The notes: generated by a model from the sequence alone, not told the origin. Positions 27,336 to 38,009 are shown, counted from the first letter of the stretch. The stretch is 64,000 bases of DNA from Candidatus Sumerlaeota bacterium (GCA_017161655.1 JADFCV010000001.1:1-64000), one strand, 5' to 3'. A program made the numbers and translations.

Positions 27336-30053
27336 TTGAAGCCGCTGATTCGAGCAATAATGCTGGGGACCGTTGTTTCACTTGCTTTTATTCTGATGGC
27401 TGCCAAGAGCCCCGACGAAATTCCTGGTGGCGGAGCTGGCGAGGTAAAGGTGCGCGTGGCGTCTAACCTGAAGGAGAAAGATGCAACGCAGCTTCAGCGC
27501 TACCTTCAGGCCGATGGCTATGGCTCAGGAACTTCCATCGAATTAGCAGTCGACGCCCTGGGCAACTACAGCGTGCTTATTGGGCCACTGGAAAGCGAAG
27601 CCCAGGCCAATGCTCTCATAAAAGATCTCCAGGAGTCCGGTTATCAGCCGGAAGGTATTGTTCAGGCTGAAGGTGTTTCCGAAAAAGTCGTGAGTCGTGC
27701 CGAGGCAGGGCGAGTGTTCCGAGTGGCGGTAGGTGAGTTTCCTGATCGCCGCCAAGCCGAAGGACTGCAGCAAACTCTCATGGCAGATGATTATGCCGGT
27801 GTGGACATTATCGAGGAAGGGGGCACGTTCAAAGTCGTCATTGGCGCATTTCCCACAGAGCGTGATGCCGAGAAATTACTGAACCAGCTGCGCAATGATG
27901 GTTACTCGTTTGCGAAGACCATTGAGACCCGCGAGACAGCTCCAGCTCGACGGGCAGCCATAGAGGAACGAGAGGTGGCTTTGCCGGCGGAAGCCCAAAA
28001 GCTCAGTCCCGAGGAACAGGAGAAAGCCAAGGAGCTGATTCGTATGCGTGAGCGGGCCAGCGCTGGGCTTGCTTCAGCTGACGAAATTGTTCAGTTGCGC
28101 GAAGACTTGAAGAGGCTGCGCAGCGAAGTGGCGCAGGTCGTCAAGCTTGTGACAACGAACGAGCAAGCGAATCGTGAGCGTCAGCGCAAAATACGTCCAA
28201 TCCAGGAAAAGTTTAATAACGCATTGCTCGCTAAGAACTTGCAGGCTGCAGAAGCCGCGTTGGAAGAACTCCGTGCTATTGACCCGAACGATCCCTCCTT
28301 GGCATTTTACATTGCCCAATTGAACACCCTCCGAGCTGGACCGTCGGCAGAGGGACAGAAAACCGAAGAACAAAAGCGCATTCAGCAATTGCTCAACGAG
28401 GCCAAAGCTTCTATCGCGGCAAATCGCCTCGAAGATGCGCGAGTTGCACTTATCTCCATTAAGACGATCGATCCTGCCCATCCTGAAGCGCAGAAGCTCT
28501 TACGCGAGGTTAATGAAAAGCTTCAGAAGGCCGCGCCCGTGGCTGCGGGGGGGACTTCAGCGGCGGGAAAACAAATGCTTATCTTTTACGCTGGTGGTGC
28601 CGTACTCCTTGTGCTGGTTGTTGGCTTAGGTGGGTACGTGTTTGTCACGAGTCGCCGCGAAAAAAGAATTTTAGAAGAAGTGCAACATCTTGCTGCCAGC
28701 GGTTCTCGGCCTGAGGCGGAAGTTGCTAAAGCTGACAAAGTGGAAGGGAAAAAGGCACCTGCGGAGAAACCCAAAAGAGGAGCGGAACGGAAAGTCGAGC
28801 CACCTGCTGCTCCAGCACTGGGGAGTGTACCCAGCGCCTTGTCTGGAGCGGGGGCACTTGGAACCTCTATTCTCCAACAGGTGGCAACAGCTCAGCCGGA
28901 ACCAGAAGAAGAGCCTGTCACGACATCTGCACCGGAGATCTTCAAACCAGAGGTCGCAGAAGGTGAAGTTATTCAGGAGGCACGTCCAGCCGGTGAGGCC
29001 GATGTGCTTGTGCTAGGTGATTTAGTGGGAGAAGGGGCGCCTTCCTCAGCCACGGCGGCTGCCTCTGAGGCGCAAGGCGAGCTTAAATTGCCGGACCTCG
29101 ATATTCCTCTCCCGGGCCTCGAAGAGACGCAAACCGCTGTCCCTGCAAGTGAGAGTGAGCCGTCACCGCTCAACCTTGATGCGATATCCAGCGTGAATCT
29201 GGAAGAGCTAATCAGCGGAGCACCGAAAGAGGCAACACCCCCACCCTTGGCCACACCTAGCGTAACCCCGATGATGTCAACGGTCTCCGTGAATGACGAG
29301 ACAACCGTTGGTCCCAGTGAATCAGGAAGCTCATCAGTAACCGAGAAACCAACCGCTGAGGTCTCTGCGGCACCACCGCAGGCTGCAGCGAGCGAGGCTC
29401 TTGCTGGCGCGCCAGGGCTGGAGCCTACAACAAAGCTCCCCGCGGTGGAAGCCTCCGCGTCCCCACGGACAGGTGACGACGGGAAAAAGATCATTTTCGA
29501 ACAAACTTTCGATGACGAGGAGCCTGGCACCCAGCCGCGTGGTTGGCAGGGTGAGTATGACTATGCCACACTTGTTGTGGACAATAGCTCTCCAGCCCCG
29601 GGCTCCAAGGCATGTCTCAAATTTGAGAAGCGAACAGGTTCAGGAAGCGCTCATTACGTCTGTCATTTCCCGAAGGCCACAGGGCTAATTGTGGTGGAGT
29701 TTGATATTCGCTGCGACGAGAAGAACAAGTATCTGCTCGGCTTCTATATCGAAAAGGACGAAGACTTCAAGCAATCAGTCCACACAATCATCCATCGGCT
29801 CGATTCGCGCTCACAACCGACTTTGCGCGTGCAAGGCGAACCGGTGCCTTACGACCTCGGCACGTGGCGCCACGTCAAGTACGAGCTCAATCTCTTGGCC
29901 GGCACCACAACCGCTTACGTTGACGGGCAGGAAGTGATTCGCGACGCAAAGTTGGCTTCCAACTACGGCTATGTCAACACGCTTTCCATCCGTGACAATT
30001 TGGCGACAACTGGTGTGCTTTATCTTGATAACATCAAGATCTACCAGGCCTGA
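27336..30053 (+). CDS. SPOR-repeat/TPR membrane protein with C-terminal jelly-roll (LamG/DUF1080-like) domain
   Basis: N-terminal hydrophobic leader, SPOR-like repeats (YSVLIGPLESEAQANALIKDLQESGY; FRVAVGEFPDRRQAEGLQQTL; FKVVIGAFPTERDAEKLLNQLRNDGY), internal TM MLIFYAGGAVLLVLVVGLGGYVFV, C-terminal IIFEQTFDDEEPG...LDNIKIYQA. Confidence 0.75.
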   Translation: MKPLIRAIMLGTVVSLAFILMAAKSPDEIPGGGAGEVKVRVASNLKEKDATQLQRYLQADGYGSGTSIELAVDALGNYSVLIGPLESEAQANALIKDLQESGYQPEGIVQAEGVSEKVVSRAEAGRVFRVAVGEFPDRRQAEGLQQTLMADDYAGVDIIEEGGTFKVVIGAFPTERDAEKLLNQLRNDGYSFAKTIETRETAPARRAAIEEREVALPAEAQKLSPEEQEKAKELIRMRERASAGLASADEIVQLREDLKRLRSEVAQVVKLVTTNEQANRERQRKIRPIQEKFNNALLAKNLQAAEAALEELRAIDPNDPSLAFYIAQLNTLRAGPSAEGQKTEEQKRIQQLLNEAKASIAANRLEDARVALISIKTIDPAHPEAQKLLREVNEKLQKAAPVAAGGTSAAGKQMLIFYAGGAVLLVLVVGLGGYVFVTSRREKRILEEVQHLAASGSRPEAEVAKADKVEGKKAPAEKPKRGAERKVEPPAAPALGSVPSALSGAGALGTSILQQVATAQPEPEEEPVTTSAPEIFKPEVAEGEVIQEARPAGEADVLVLGDLVGEGAPSSATAAASEAQGELKLPDLDIPLPGLEETQTAVPASESEPSPLNLDAISSVNLEELISGAPKEATPPPLATPSVTPMMSTVSVNDETTVGPSESGSSSVTEKPTAEVSAAPPQAAASEALAGAPGLEPTTKLPAVEASASPRTGDDGKKIIFEQTFDDEEPGTQPRGWQGEYDYATLVVDNSSPAPGSKACLKFEKRTGSGSAHYVCHFPKATGLIVVEFDIRCDEKNKYLLGFYIEKDEDFKQSVHTIIHRLDSRSQPTLRVQGEPVPYDLGTWRHVKYELNLLAGTTTAYVDGQEVIRDAKLASNYGYVNTLSIRDNLATTGVLYLDNIKIYQA

Positions 30054-30138
30054 GAATCATCGGCAGATGAAAAGCGTGAGGACGTGTCCCGCTTTTTCTG
30101 GTGTGAATAGCTATGTTTCTCGATAAAAGAAGGAGCCT

Positions 30139-33100
30139 ATGGACGTTCAAGCAGCGACAGGTCTCATCGAGCAAGTGAATGAACAGATAGACCCGGTCGC
30201 TTTGCTGGAGCGAATAGGATATGCTACCGACAAGATTCAGGCTGTCGGGGCAACAGTGAAAGCGTTTTGTCCTATCCATAAGGACACTCGCTTTCGCTCC
30301 CTTCTCATTGATGCAAAGAAAAAAACGTTCAAGTGCACAACCAAGACGTGTGCGGGCTACAATGGCGGCTCGCTCGTCGAACTCTATGCCCACGTTCGCG
30401 ACATTCCACCACTGGCGGCTGCCACGGAACTTGTTCGGTTGTTCCAACTTGAGATCGATACTTCTCAACTCGATCAGGTGGCTTTGTCTTTTCTCGACGA
30501 GGCCGAACGGGCCTTCGTGGACCACGATCATGAGAGAGCAGAGAAGGCAGCGCGTCAGGCACTTCAGTTCCGCTCCGATCTTATGGAGGCTCGCCTGCTC
30601 CTTGCCAATATTCTTGCAGCAAAGGGCGAGTCGGCTCAGGCGTGCGACGAGTTTATTGCTGTTGCCGAGAACTATCTCAGCCAGGGACAGTACGAGGACG
30701 CGGATCGTGTCCTTGAGCGTGCCTCGATGGATTTTCCAGAAAACGAGGACCTTTTGCTTCTCAAGGTCCACAGTGCGGAACTACAGGGCAATCTCGATCG
30801 TGCAGAGAAGCTCCTACTCGATTTGGCAGCGCGTCGCGAGTCTGCCGGCCGTGCCGCAGAAAACGTCGGCGTTCTCGAAAAACTTGTCGCTCTTTTTCCT
30901 GATAAGTTAGAATATCTCGAAAAGCTTGCTGAAACCCTCTTGGCACGCCGAGAGTTCGACCGGGCGATCACCACACTCAACAATCTCGTCTTCCGTTACT
31001 CAAAGAATGGACAACACGGAGACGTCCTGCGGGTCGTAGAAAAAGCTGCAGAGATTAGGCGCCCCGAAGCTGGTGTGCAGTCCGTCTATGTGGATTCGCT
31101 CGTCGCTCTTGGAGAGTATGAAAAAGCTCGCTCCGCCCTCCATGAGCTTGTCCTCCTTTACATCGAGAACACGATGTTTTTTGAGGCAATGCAGGCAGCG
31201 CGACGTTGGCTGGAGGTTGAACCAGATTCGCCTGAAGTTCACGAATGGTTAGGTCTGATCTGGCAGGAGCAATCCAATGGCCCCGAGGCAGCCCGAGAGT
31301 TCCGGGAAGCTGCTCAGGCAGCTCGCCAACGAGGTGAACTGGAACGAGCCATTGAACTCCTGGGACAAGCCCGCTTCAATGATCCCGAAAACGTCGAGTT
31401 GCGCTGGGACCTCGTTTCGCTCCTTCGTGAACTCGGACAAAGCGATCAGGCTTTTGAAGAACTTTGTAGCCTTGCCGATTTCTTATTTGCACTGGGCGAC
31501 AAGGCCGGCGGCGAGCGCGCCGTCCTTCAAGCGCTGGAAATTCGCCCTCTGACTGCGACACGGTTGGAGTTGGCACCGCTCCTTGCGAAGCATGGTTGTG
31601 CGGATTCTGCGGCTCGGCTTTATCTTGAGGCAGCTCAAGAATGCGAGGACATCGACGATATTCCCGGTGCCGTCGCCTGCTACCAAAGCTATCTCGAACT
31701 TGTCCCGACAGACACCCAGGCAAAACTACGCTATGCTGAGCTTCTTTGGGAGTCGGATTTAATTCGGCTTGCTACCCAGGTGTCGTTAGAGGTGCTAAAC
31801 GAAGCAGAGAACGAGGAGCGCAACAAAATCGCAAAGCGGCTTCTCCCGCGCATCGTCGAGCATCCACCAACGGATCCCCTTGTCCTTCGACGCTTCACCG
31901 AGATCGCTTTGGCGGTGCAAGCCATGGATCTCTTGCCGGGCCTGGCAAAGGTCTTGTCAGGAGTTTGGCCCGAGGATGATCCAGCCTCTCTCGCGGAGTT
32001 TTTCTCTCAGCTTGTCGCTTCTGTGCCAGATGACATCGAACTGATTGAAGAATCAGCGGTATGGCACCAAAAAGCAGGAAATCAGGCAGAGGCCGTGGCA
32101 GCGAATTTGCGTATCGCTGACTTGGCTGAGCAAAAAGGCGATTTACGCAAAGCCCTCACCCATCTGGCCGTTGCGCTCGAGGTCGAACCAGATCGCGAAG
32201 ACCTCGTTAAACGTCGCGCTGATATTCTTGAACGCTTAGACGACCCCGAGCTTGCTCGAGCCGCTCACCGCGATTATTTGGCCCTGCTCGAAAAACGTGG
32301 AAATGCTTCTGAGCTGATCAATGAGTTTCGGCGCTATTTGGACAAATGGCCGGATGATTTGGCAATTCGTCACAAGCTCGCTGATGCGCTCGAACAATCA
32401 GGGAACATTGCCGATGCCGTTTCAGAGCTGAAACAGATCTTACTGGTGAAGCGGCAGCAAGCCGAGTTCGAAGAGCAGCGGTCACTTCTCGAACATTTGT
32501 GCCGGCTGGCACCAGAGCAGTCAGAACTGCGCCTGGAACTAGGAGACGTTCTATCCTTACTCGACGAAAAAGAGCAGGCCCTCCGCGTTTACGAAGAGGT
32601 GGCCGACCATGCTTTGAAGACCAGCGACCTTGATCTGGCGGAACAATCCTTGCGGAAAGCTATGGAGCTCGCTCCGGGCGAAGAACGTCTGCTTCGTTTG
32701 GGTGTGGAGATTGCGCATCGCCGCGGAGATTCCGCTAGGGTGGAGCAGCTTGCAAACCAGCTGGCTGAACTTGGAGCGCCGGACCTCCTCGTGTCCCATT
32801 TCCGGGATCAGGCTAAGGCAGCTTTAGCAGAAAAAGCTTACGAGGTAGCTGGCAAGTATGTCGAGAAGTGGCTCTCCGTGGAGCCTGAGTCTATCGAGGC
32901 ATTGGAGATTGCCGCGGAGATTGCTGAGCAAAAAAAAGATATTTCCTCAGCTGCTCAGCACTTACTGAGATTGTCAGGGCTATTGGCGGCCAAGCACGAC
33001 TTGGATTCCGCCATTGAAAGGTTGCGCCGGGCCGAGCACCTCGTTCCGCAAGACGCGCCGGTGAAGGAAAAACTACTCGATCTTCTCATCACCTCAGGCA

Positions 33101-36100
33101 GAAATGATGAAGCAGCCGAGGTCGCTCGGAGACTCGTTGAGTTGGCGCGCGCCAATGATGACGAAGTTCAAGTAGTTCGCTGGCTTGACCAGCTCACGCA
33201 GTTGCAACCAGAGGATCCGGCCGTCCTCTGGGAAAAGGCCAAGGCACTTTACAAAGCCGAGGGAGCCGAGGCTGCCCTACCCGTCTATCTGCAAGCATTG
33301 GAAAACTTCGAGCGCCGCGGAGATTTCGATGCGTCGGTAAGCCTTCTTAGGGAACTGATTGATTTCTATCCAGCAGAGATCGCTCTGCGAGAGAAGTTCG
33401 CGGACCTCCTTGAAAAAGCTGGGCACCGAGCTGAAGCCAAGCAGGCACTCATAGAGCTAGCGCATAGTTATCGCGATGAGCAGCTTGACCCACTCCGAGC
33501 CATTCTCTTTTTCGGTCGAGCAACAGCACTGATTCCGTCGCCTAACGATGCCCCGGTGTTCGAGGAGTTAGCGGGACTCTACCTCGCAACAAAACAGGAG
33601 GATTTTGCCGCGGGGGCACTGCGTGAGGCCGCTCAGCTTTATGAGGCCGCTGGCGATTTGAATCGTGCCCTAGCAGCTCAGAAGCGACTGTGCGAACTTC
33701 CTGGAGCAGGAGTGCCTGACTGGAAAAAGCTGGCCGAGCTGTACGAGAGCACAAATCAAATTGGGAATGCTCTGGCATCGTACAAGCATGCGTACGAATT
33801 GGCTGAGCACGCATCCGCCATCACGCGTGATGAACGGGTATATCTTTGCGAGCGGATTCTCACACACGACCCACAAAACATCGAGTTCTTGATTGGTTTG
33901 TTAGAACTACTACCGCCTGAAACTGCCGCTAAGCGCTCGCTAGAATGGTTAGCTGTCCACGGCGGATCAGTCGAGTCGGCCACAAGAGTTAAGATACTCG
34001 AGACAACCAAACGGCTTGCCCCAAAGAATCTTGAAGTGCGGTTGGCGCTAGCGGCAGCCTGGCGTGAGCAAGGGGATGATGAAAAGCTTGCGGAGGAGCT
34101 GATAGGGATCTGTGAAACAGCCTCTGGCAAGGAGGCGAGTCGAGTACGCAAGGACGCCCTTGAGGAGCTCAAGAAGCTTCCGCGCACGCCTCAGCTTAGC
34201 CTGAAGCTTGCGTCCCTCATGGCGGACACTGGGGACACTGAGTACGCCGTCGGGTGCTACACGCAAGTGGCTGAAGAGCTCATCGCCGCAGGGGAGTGGA
34301 AAACGGCGCTTCAAGCTCTCGAAAATGCGATGGCACTTGATCCTGCCGCCCTGGCAGCGCCGCTCATCGCGAAGCTCTATCGAGCTTCAGGGGGAGATGC
34401 AACGGTCCGTGCTCTCGCTGATCGCGCGTTCGATGCAGCCCTTCTGGCCCGAAGCCGAACGCGCGCACTCGTCCTCGGCTCGGCTCTTCTCGAGTTTGCC
34501 CCTCTAGAGACTGCTTTTAGCCTGCTTGAACGAGTCAATCAAAAATCGGGGGCAGCTTTTCTCACGGCTTTGTCAGGTTCTTATCTTGATTGGCTTATCG
34601 AGCAGAAACGCCAGCAAGATGCTGAGGCTGTGCTTGAGAAAATTCTCTCACTTGCAGGCAACGCCCCCGACACCTGGTACCTAGCAGCTCAAGTTTATCG
34701 CAAGCTCGGCCAGAGTGAAAAAGCGGCTCAGGCATCCTTGCAAGCCGCTCGCTTATTTGCTCAGGCTGGTGCGGTTACAGAGGAAGAGAATTGCTATCGC
34801 GAGGTTCTCGAGGTAATCCCCGACGACATTCCTACCCTGGAAACGCTGGTCGGATTCTATGAACGCGAACGTCGCAAACCAGATGTCATCGACCTCGTCA
34901 AGCGGCTGGTCGAATTGACACTTGCGAAGAACGATCCTGTAGCAGCCGCAAAATGGATCAAGAAATACCTCGAGTACGATCCAGGAAACATCGAGTTTCG
35001 CGAGAAGCTTCCCGAGCAACTGATTAAAGCCGGCAGGGGAGAAGAGGCGCTCGAAGCGTTCTTTGAGCTGGCTAGAATGCTGGATTCGCTCAGGTTTACA
35101 GACCGAGCCATTGCAGTGTACGAGCGCATTCTTATGCTCGATCCGGAAAACGAGCGAGCTCTGAGTGCGTTGGTTGAGCTCGACGAAAAAACAAACAATC
35201 TGGAACGCGCTCTGAAATATGTCAGGCAGCTAGCCCAGCAAAGAATGCGACAGAATCAGCTCCAGGGTGCTGCTGAGACTCTGAAATCATTTGCCGACCG
35301 CCATCCGGATTTTCTCCCCGCCTATGATGCACTGTTATCATACGCGCAAGAAGCAGGGGATGAGCGTCTGGAGGTGCATGCCCTCCGGACCCTTGGTTAT
35401 CAGGCCGCGAAAAACTCTGATTTTGCGCGTGCAGTGGAAATCTTCGAAAGGCTTGTGACACTACGTCCTGCAGACAAAGAAGCCCTCCAAATGCTTCTCG
35501 ACTGTTGTGCAAGCGCCAAGCTCACCAAGAAGGCTGCGGATGCGGCACAACGCCTGTTTGATCTCGCAGTTGAGGAGGGTAATCCAGCTCGAATTCGCGA
35601 GGCTGCGCTCACGGTTCTCGCTTTCGACGATAAGCGTGCTGCTGTGCGCAAGCGTCTGGCAGCGACGCTGGCGGAATTAGGGCAGGTCGAAGAAGCCACA
35701 CGACAGTGGTGGTTAGCTTCCGATGTCTTTCTGGGAGAAAAGAATTACCCCGAGGCCATCTCGTGTGTCGAGGCCATCACCCAAGTTTCTCCTCAGCATA
35801 CTGAGGCGTGGAAGCGGCTAGCCGAACTCTCGTCCTTAATTGGCGACGAGGATGCGGCACGCGATGCGCTTGTCCATCTCGCCAACGCTCTTATTGATAA
35901 GGGAGAGAGTGAAGAGGCATGCCGTGTTCTTGACAGGATTCTCGAGCACGGCGAACCCGATCCAGTGATCCGCGAGCGCGCTCTTGAGGTTTATCGTCGG
36001 TGCGGCATCCGAGCTGAAATCCTTCCTGAAATTGTCTGGTTAGCTCACTATTACCTCAACCGTCGGAACTTGCCAAAAGCAGAAGAACTTGTTCGGGAGG

Positions 36101-37950
36101 GACTCGAGATCGATCCTGACGATCTCACTCTCCTCGAGTGCCGAGCTGAAATTGCGCGTCGCCTCGGCAAAAGAGAAGAGGTGTTGTTCCGTCTGCGCGA
36201 TCTTGCGGAACGTTATATTCAACTGGGGGACAAGCACAAAGCTACGGCCATGCTCTCTGAGCTCGTTGCCGAAGATCCTACACTTTGGGATGTGCGTGTG
36301 AAGCTGGCCAATCTTTACGAAGAGCTCGACCAACTACCGCGCGCACAAGAAGAATACCTGGAAATTGTTCGCACGAAACTCGAACAGCAGGAGATTGAGG
36401 AAGCGCGTGAAATTGCCGAACAGGCACTTAGTGGACACTGTGCAGGGACAGAGTTTCGAGCTCGACTTGCTGAATTGTTTGCCTCCTACCGAGCATTTGA
36501 AATAGCTAGTCGTTATCTCATCCAATGTGCTAAGGAAGCCGAAGCCCATGAGCATGACGAGCGGGCTATCCACTTCTTGCAGCGGGCCGTAGAAATCCGT
36601 CCAAAGTGGATTGACGCTTATGAAGCTCTTGCAGATGTTTGCACAAGAGCCAACCGTCCTGTCGAGGCTCTGGCTGCGCTCGAGCGACTGTCTGATCTTT
36701 TGTTCGATCAAAAGCGATTGCGCGAGGCTGTGGATGTGCTCAAGCGCAGAATCCAATTGGCTCCCAAAGAGACTGAGCCGCGACGCCAATTGATCGACCT
36801 TCTCGAAGTTCTGGGTGAACGAGAGGCTCGAATCCAGCAGCTCCAGGAGTTCGCGGATCTGCTCATTACCCGCGGAGAAATCGAAGAAGCTGTCGAGGTT
36901 TATAAACAACTCACTCTTCTTGAACCAGATGAGCCCGTACTTTTGAACCGTTATCTCGAGCTTTTTGCCCAAATAGGGAACGAACTCGAAGTGCTGCCAG
37001 ACTACCAACGTTTGGCGGATCTTTATATTAAGAAAGGGCTCTTCCAGGAAGCCACGCGCACTTTCGAACGGATCCTCTCCATTGACCGCCGACAACGAGA
37101 TGTCCGCGAAAAGTTTATCCAGTTTCTTCAGAGTGCAGGACAGCGCAGTCGTGCCATCGCAGAAATGGTCAAGCTGGCCGATTTGTGCATGAGCACCGGA
37201 CATTATACCGATGCCGTACGCTGGCTGGCGAATGCTAATGCTCTCAATCCGTCAGATTTGAACGTCCTCGAATCACTCGCAGAAGCGTATGCTCGCGCCG
37301 GCAACGCCAATGCGGCCGCAGAACACTTTTATAAGTTGGCCCGAGCTTGCCGTGAGACAGATCCATGGCGTGCTGTGGCTGCCTGTCGCCGAACAGTTGA
37401 GTTGGTCCCAGATCATCGTCCAACGCGCGAAATCTATAGCGAACTTTTGATGAAGGTAGGGGAGCGAGCTGAAGCCGCAGCCAACGCTCTTGCACTGGCC
37501 GATCTCTATCGTAGCGCCGGGGAAATAGAGCTGGCTAATGAGCAGGAGAGGCTAGCCAAGCAATACGAGCCAGAGACAATCGAGTCCCTTACGAAAAAGG
37601 TTGAGCAGGAAAACCTCGAGCCGGCACAGCGCTACGAGTATGTGGTCAGGCTTGGCGATTTACTGTATCAGGCTGGTGATGTTGATCGGGCTATCGACTG
37701 TTATCGCAAGGCGCGAGAAATTGACAATTCTAACCCAGAGCTTATTCGCAAGTACGTTAACGCACTGCTTCAGATCGCACCCGAACACGAGGCCATCGCT
37801 GACCTCATCGAGTTGGCTCGTTCTTACGAAGGCCGCGGTGCTGCGCTCCGCGCCCTCGAAACGTATGAGATGATTCTGAAGATAGATGCTAAAAATCCCG
37901 TCGCCAAAGCGGGGCGGACTCGGATGCGGAAAATAACAAACACGGAGTGA
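30139..37950 (+). CDS. giant TPR-repeat protein (2603 aa) with N-terminal CHC2/primase-like zinc finger
   Basis: IDPVALLERIGY...VKAFCPIHKDTRFRSLLIDAKKKTFKCTTKTCAGYNGGSLVELYAHV resembles a DnaG CHC2 finger; the remainder is near-continuous ~34-residue helical repeats (e.g. ALEIAAEIAEQKKDISSAAQHLLRLSGLLAA). Confidence 0.8.
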   Translation: MDVQAATGLIEQVNEQIDPVALLERIGYATDKIQAVGATVKAFCPIHKDTRFRSLLIDAKKKTFKCTTKTCAGYNGGSLVELYAHVRDIPPLAAATELVRLFQLEIDTSQLDQVALSFLDEAERAFVDHDHERAEKAARQALQFRSDLMEARLLLANILAAKGESAQACDEFIAVAENYLSQGQYEDADRVLERASMDFPENEDLLLLKVHSAELQGNLDRAEKLLLDLAARRESAGRAAENVGVLEKLVALFPDKLEYLEKLAETLLARREFDRAITTLNNLVFRYSKNGQHGDVLRVVEKAAEIRRPEAGVQSVYVDSLVALGEYEKARSALHELVLLYIENTMFFEAMQAARRWLEVEPDSPEVHEWLGLIWQEQSNGPEAAREFREAAQAARQRGELERAIELLGQARFNDPENVELRWDLVSLLRELGQSDQAFEELCSLADFLFALGDKAGGERAVLQALEIRPLTATRLELAPLLAKHGCADSAARLYLEAAQECEDIDDIPGAVACYQSYLELVPTDTQAKLRYAELLWESDLIRLATQVSLEVLNEAENEERNKIAKRLLPRIVEHPPTDPLVLRRFTEIALAVQAMDLLPGLAKVLSGVWPEDDPASLAEFFSQLVASVPDDIELIEESAVWHQKAGNQAEAVAANLRIADLAEQKGDLRKALTHLAVALEVEPDREDLVKRRADILERLDDPELARAAHRDYLALLEKRGNASELINEFRRYLDKWPDDLAIRHKLADALEQSGNIADAVSELKQILLVKRQQAEFEEQRSLLEHLCRLAPEQSELRLELGDVLSLLDEKEQALRVYEEVADHALKTSDLDLAEQSLRKAMELAPGEERLLRLGVEIAHRRGDSARVEQLANQLAELGAPDLLVSHFRDQAKAALAEKAYEVAGKYVEKWLSVEPESIEALEIAAEIAEQKKDISSAAQHLLRLSGLLAAKHDLDSAIERLRRAEHLVPQDAPVKEKLLDLLITSGRNDEAAEVARRLVELARANDDEVQVVRWLDQLTQLQPEDPAVLWEKAKALYKAEGAEAALPVYLQALENFERRGDFDASVSLLRELIDFYPAEIALREKFADLLEKAGHRAEAKQALIELAHSYRDEQLDPLRAILFFGRATALIPSPNDAPVFEELAGLYLATKQEDFAAGALREAAQLYEAAGDLNRALAAQKRLCELPGAGVPDWKKLAELYESTNQIGNALASYKHAYELAEHASAITRDERVYLCERILTHDPQNIEFLIGLLELLPPETAAKRSLEWLAVHGGSVESATRVKILETTKRLAPKNLEVRLALAAAWREQGDDEKLAEELIGICETASGKEASRVRKDALEELKKLPRTPQLSLKLASLMADTGDTEYAVGCYTQVAEELIAAGEWKTALQALENAMALDPAALAAPLIAKLYRASGGDATVRALADRAFDAALLARSRTRALVLGSALLEFAPLETAFSLLERVNQKSGAAFLTALSGSYLDWLIEQKRQQDAEAVLEKILSLAGNAPDTWYLAAQVYRKLGQSEKAAQASLQAARLFAQAGAVTEEENCYREVLEVIPDDIPTLETLVGFYERERRKPDVIDLVKRLVELTLAKNDPVAAAKWIKKYLEYDPGNIEFREKLPEQLIKAGRGEEALEAFFELARMLDSLRFTDRAIAVYERILMLDPENERALSALVELDEKTNNLERALKYVRQLAQQRMRQNQLQGAAETLKSFADRHPDFLPAYDALLSYAQEAGDERLEVHALRTLGYQAAKNSDFARAVEIFERLVTLRPADKEALQMLLDCCASAKLTKKAADAAQRLFDLAVEEGNPARIREAALTVLAFDDKRAAVRKRLAATLAELGQVEEATRQWWLASDVFLGEKNYPEAISCVEAITQVSPQHTEAWKRLAELSSLIGDEDAARDALVHLANALIDKGESEEACRVLDRILEHGEPDPVIRERALEVYRRCGIRAEILPEIVWLAHYYLNRRNLPKAEELVREGLEIDPDDLTLLECRAEIARRLGKREEVLFRLRDLAERYIQLGDKHKATAMLSELVAEDPTLWDVRVKLANLYEELDQLPRAQEEYLEIVRTKLEQQEIEEAREIAEQALSGHCAGTEFRARLAELFASYRAFEIASRYLIQCAKEAEAHEHDERAIHFLQRAVEIRPKWIDAYEALADVCTRANRPVEALAALERLSDLLFDQKRLREAVDVLKRRIQLAPKETEPRRQLIDLLEVLGEREARIQQLQEFADLLITRGEIEEAVEVYKQLTLLEPDEPVLLNRYLELFAQIGNELEVLPDYQRLADLYIKKGLFQEATRTFERILSIDRRQRDVREKFIQFLQSAGQRSRAIAEMVKLADLCMSTGHYTDAVRWLANANALNPSDLNVLESLAEAYARAGNANAAAEHFYKLARACRETDPWRAVAACRRTVELVPDHRPTREIYSELLMKVGERAEAAANALALADLYRSAGEIELANEQERLAKQYEPETIESLTKKVEQENLEPAQRYEYVVRLGDLLYQAGDVDRAIDCYRKAREIDNSNPELIRKYVNALLQIAPEHEAIADLIELARSYEGRGAALRALETYEMILKIDAKNPVAKAGRTRMRKITNTE

Positions 37951-37973
37951 GCGTTTTTCGGCTCACTCCGTGT
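37940..37973 (-). terminator. terminator of the alpha operon, overlapping the 3' end of the giant TPR gene
   Basis: perfect 13-bp inverted repeat ACACGGAGTGAGC-gtttttcg-GCTCACTCCGTGT; minus-strand continuation TTTGTTATTTT is T-rich. Confidence 0.7.
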
Positions 37974-38009
37974 GAATGCAGACTCGGGAAATTCCGGGGA
38001 ACGCCCCTG

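Noticed and set aside
36334-37203. 289-aa ORF antisense to the giant TPR gene
   Set aside because: Entirely inside a clear repeat-protein reading frame; no protein-like domain signal.
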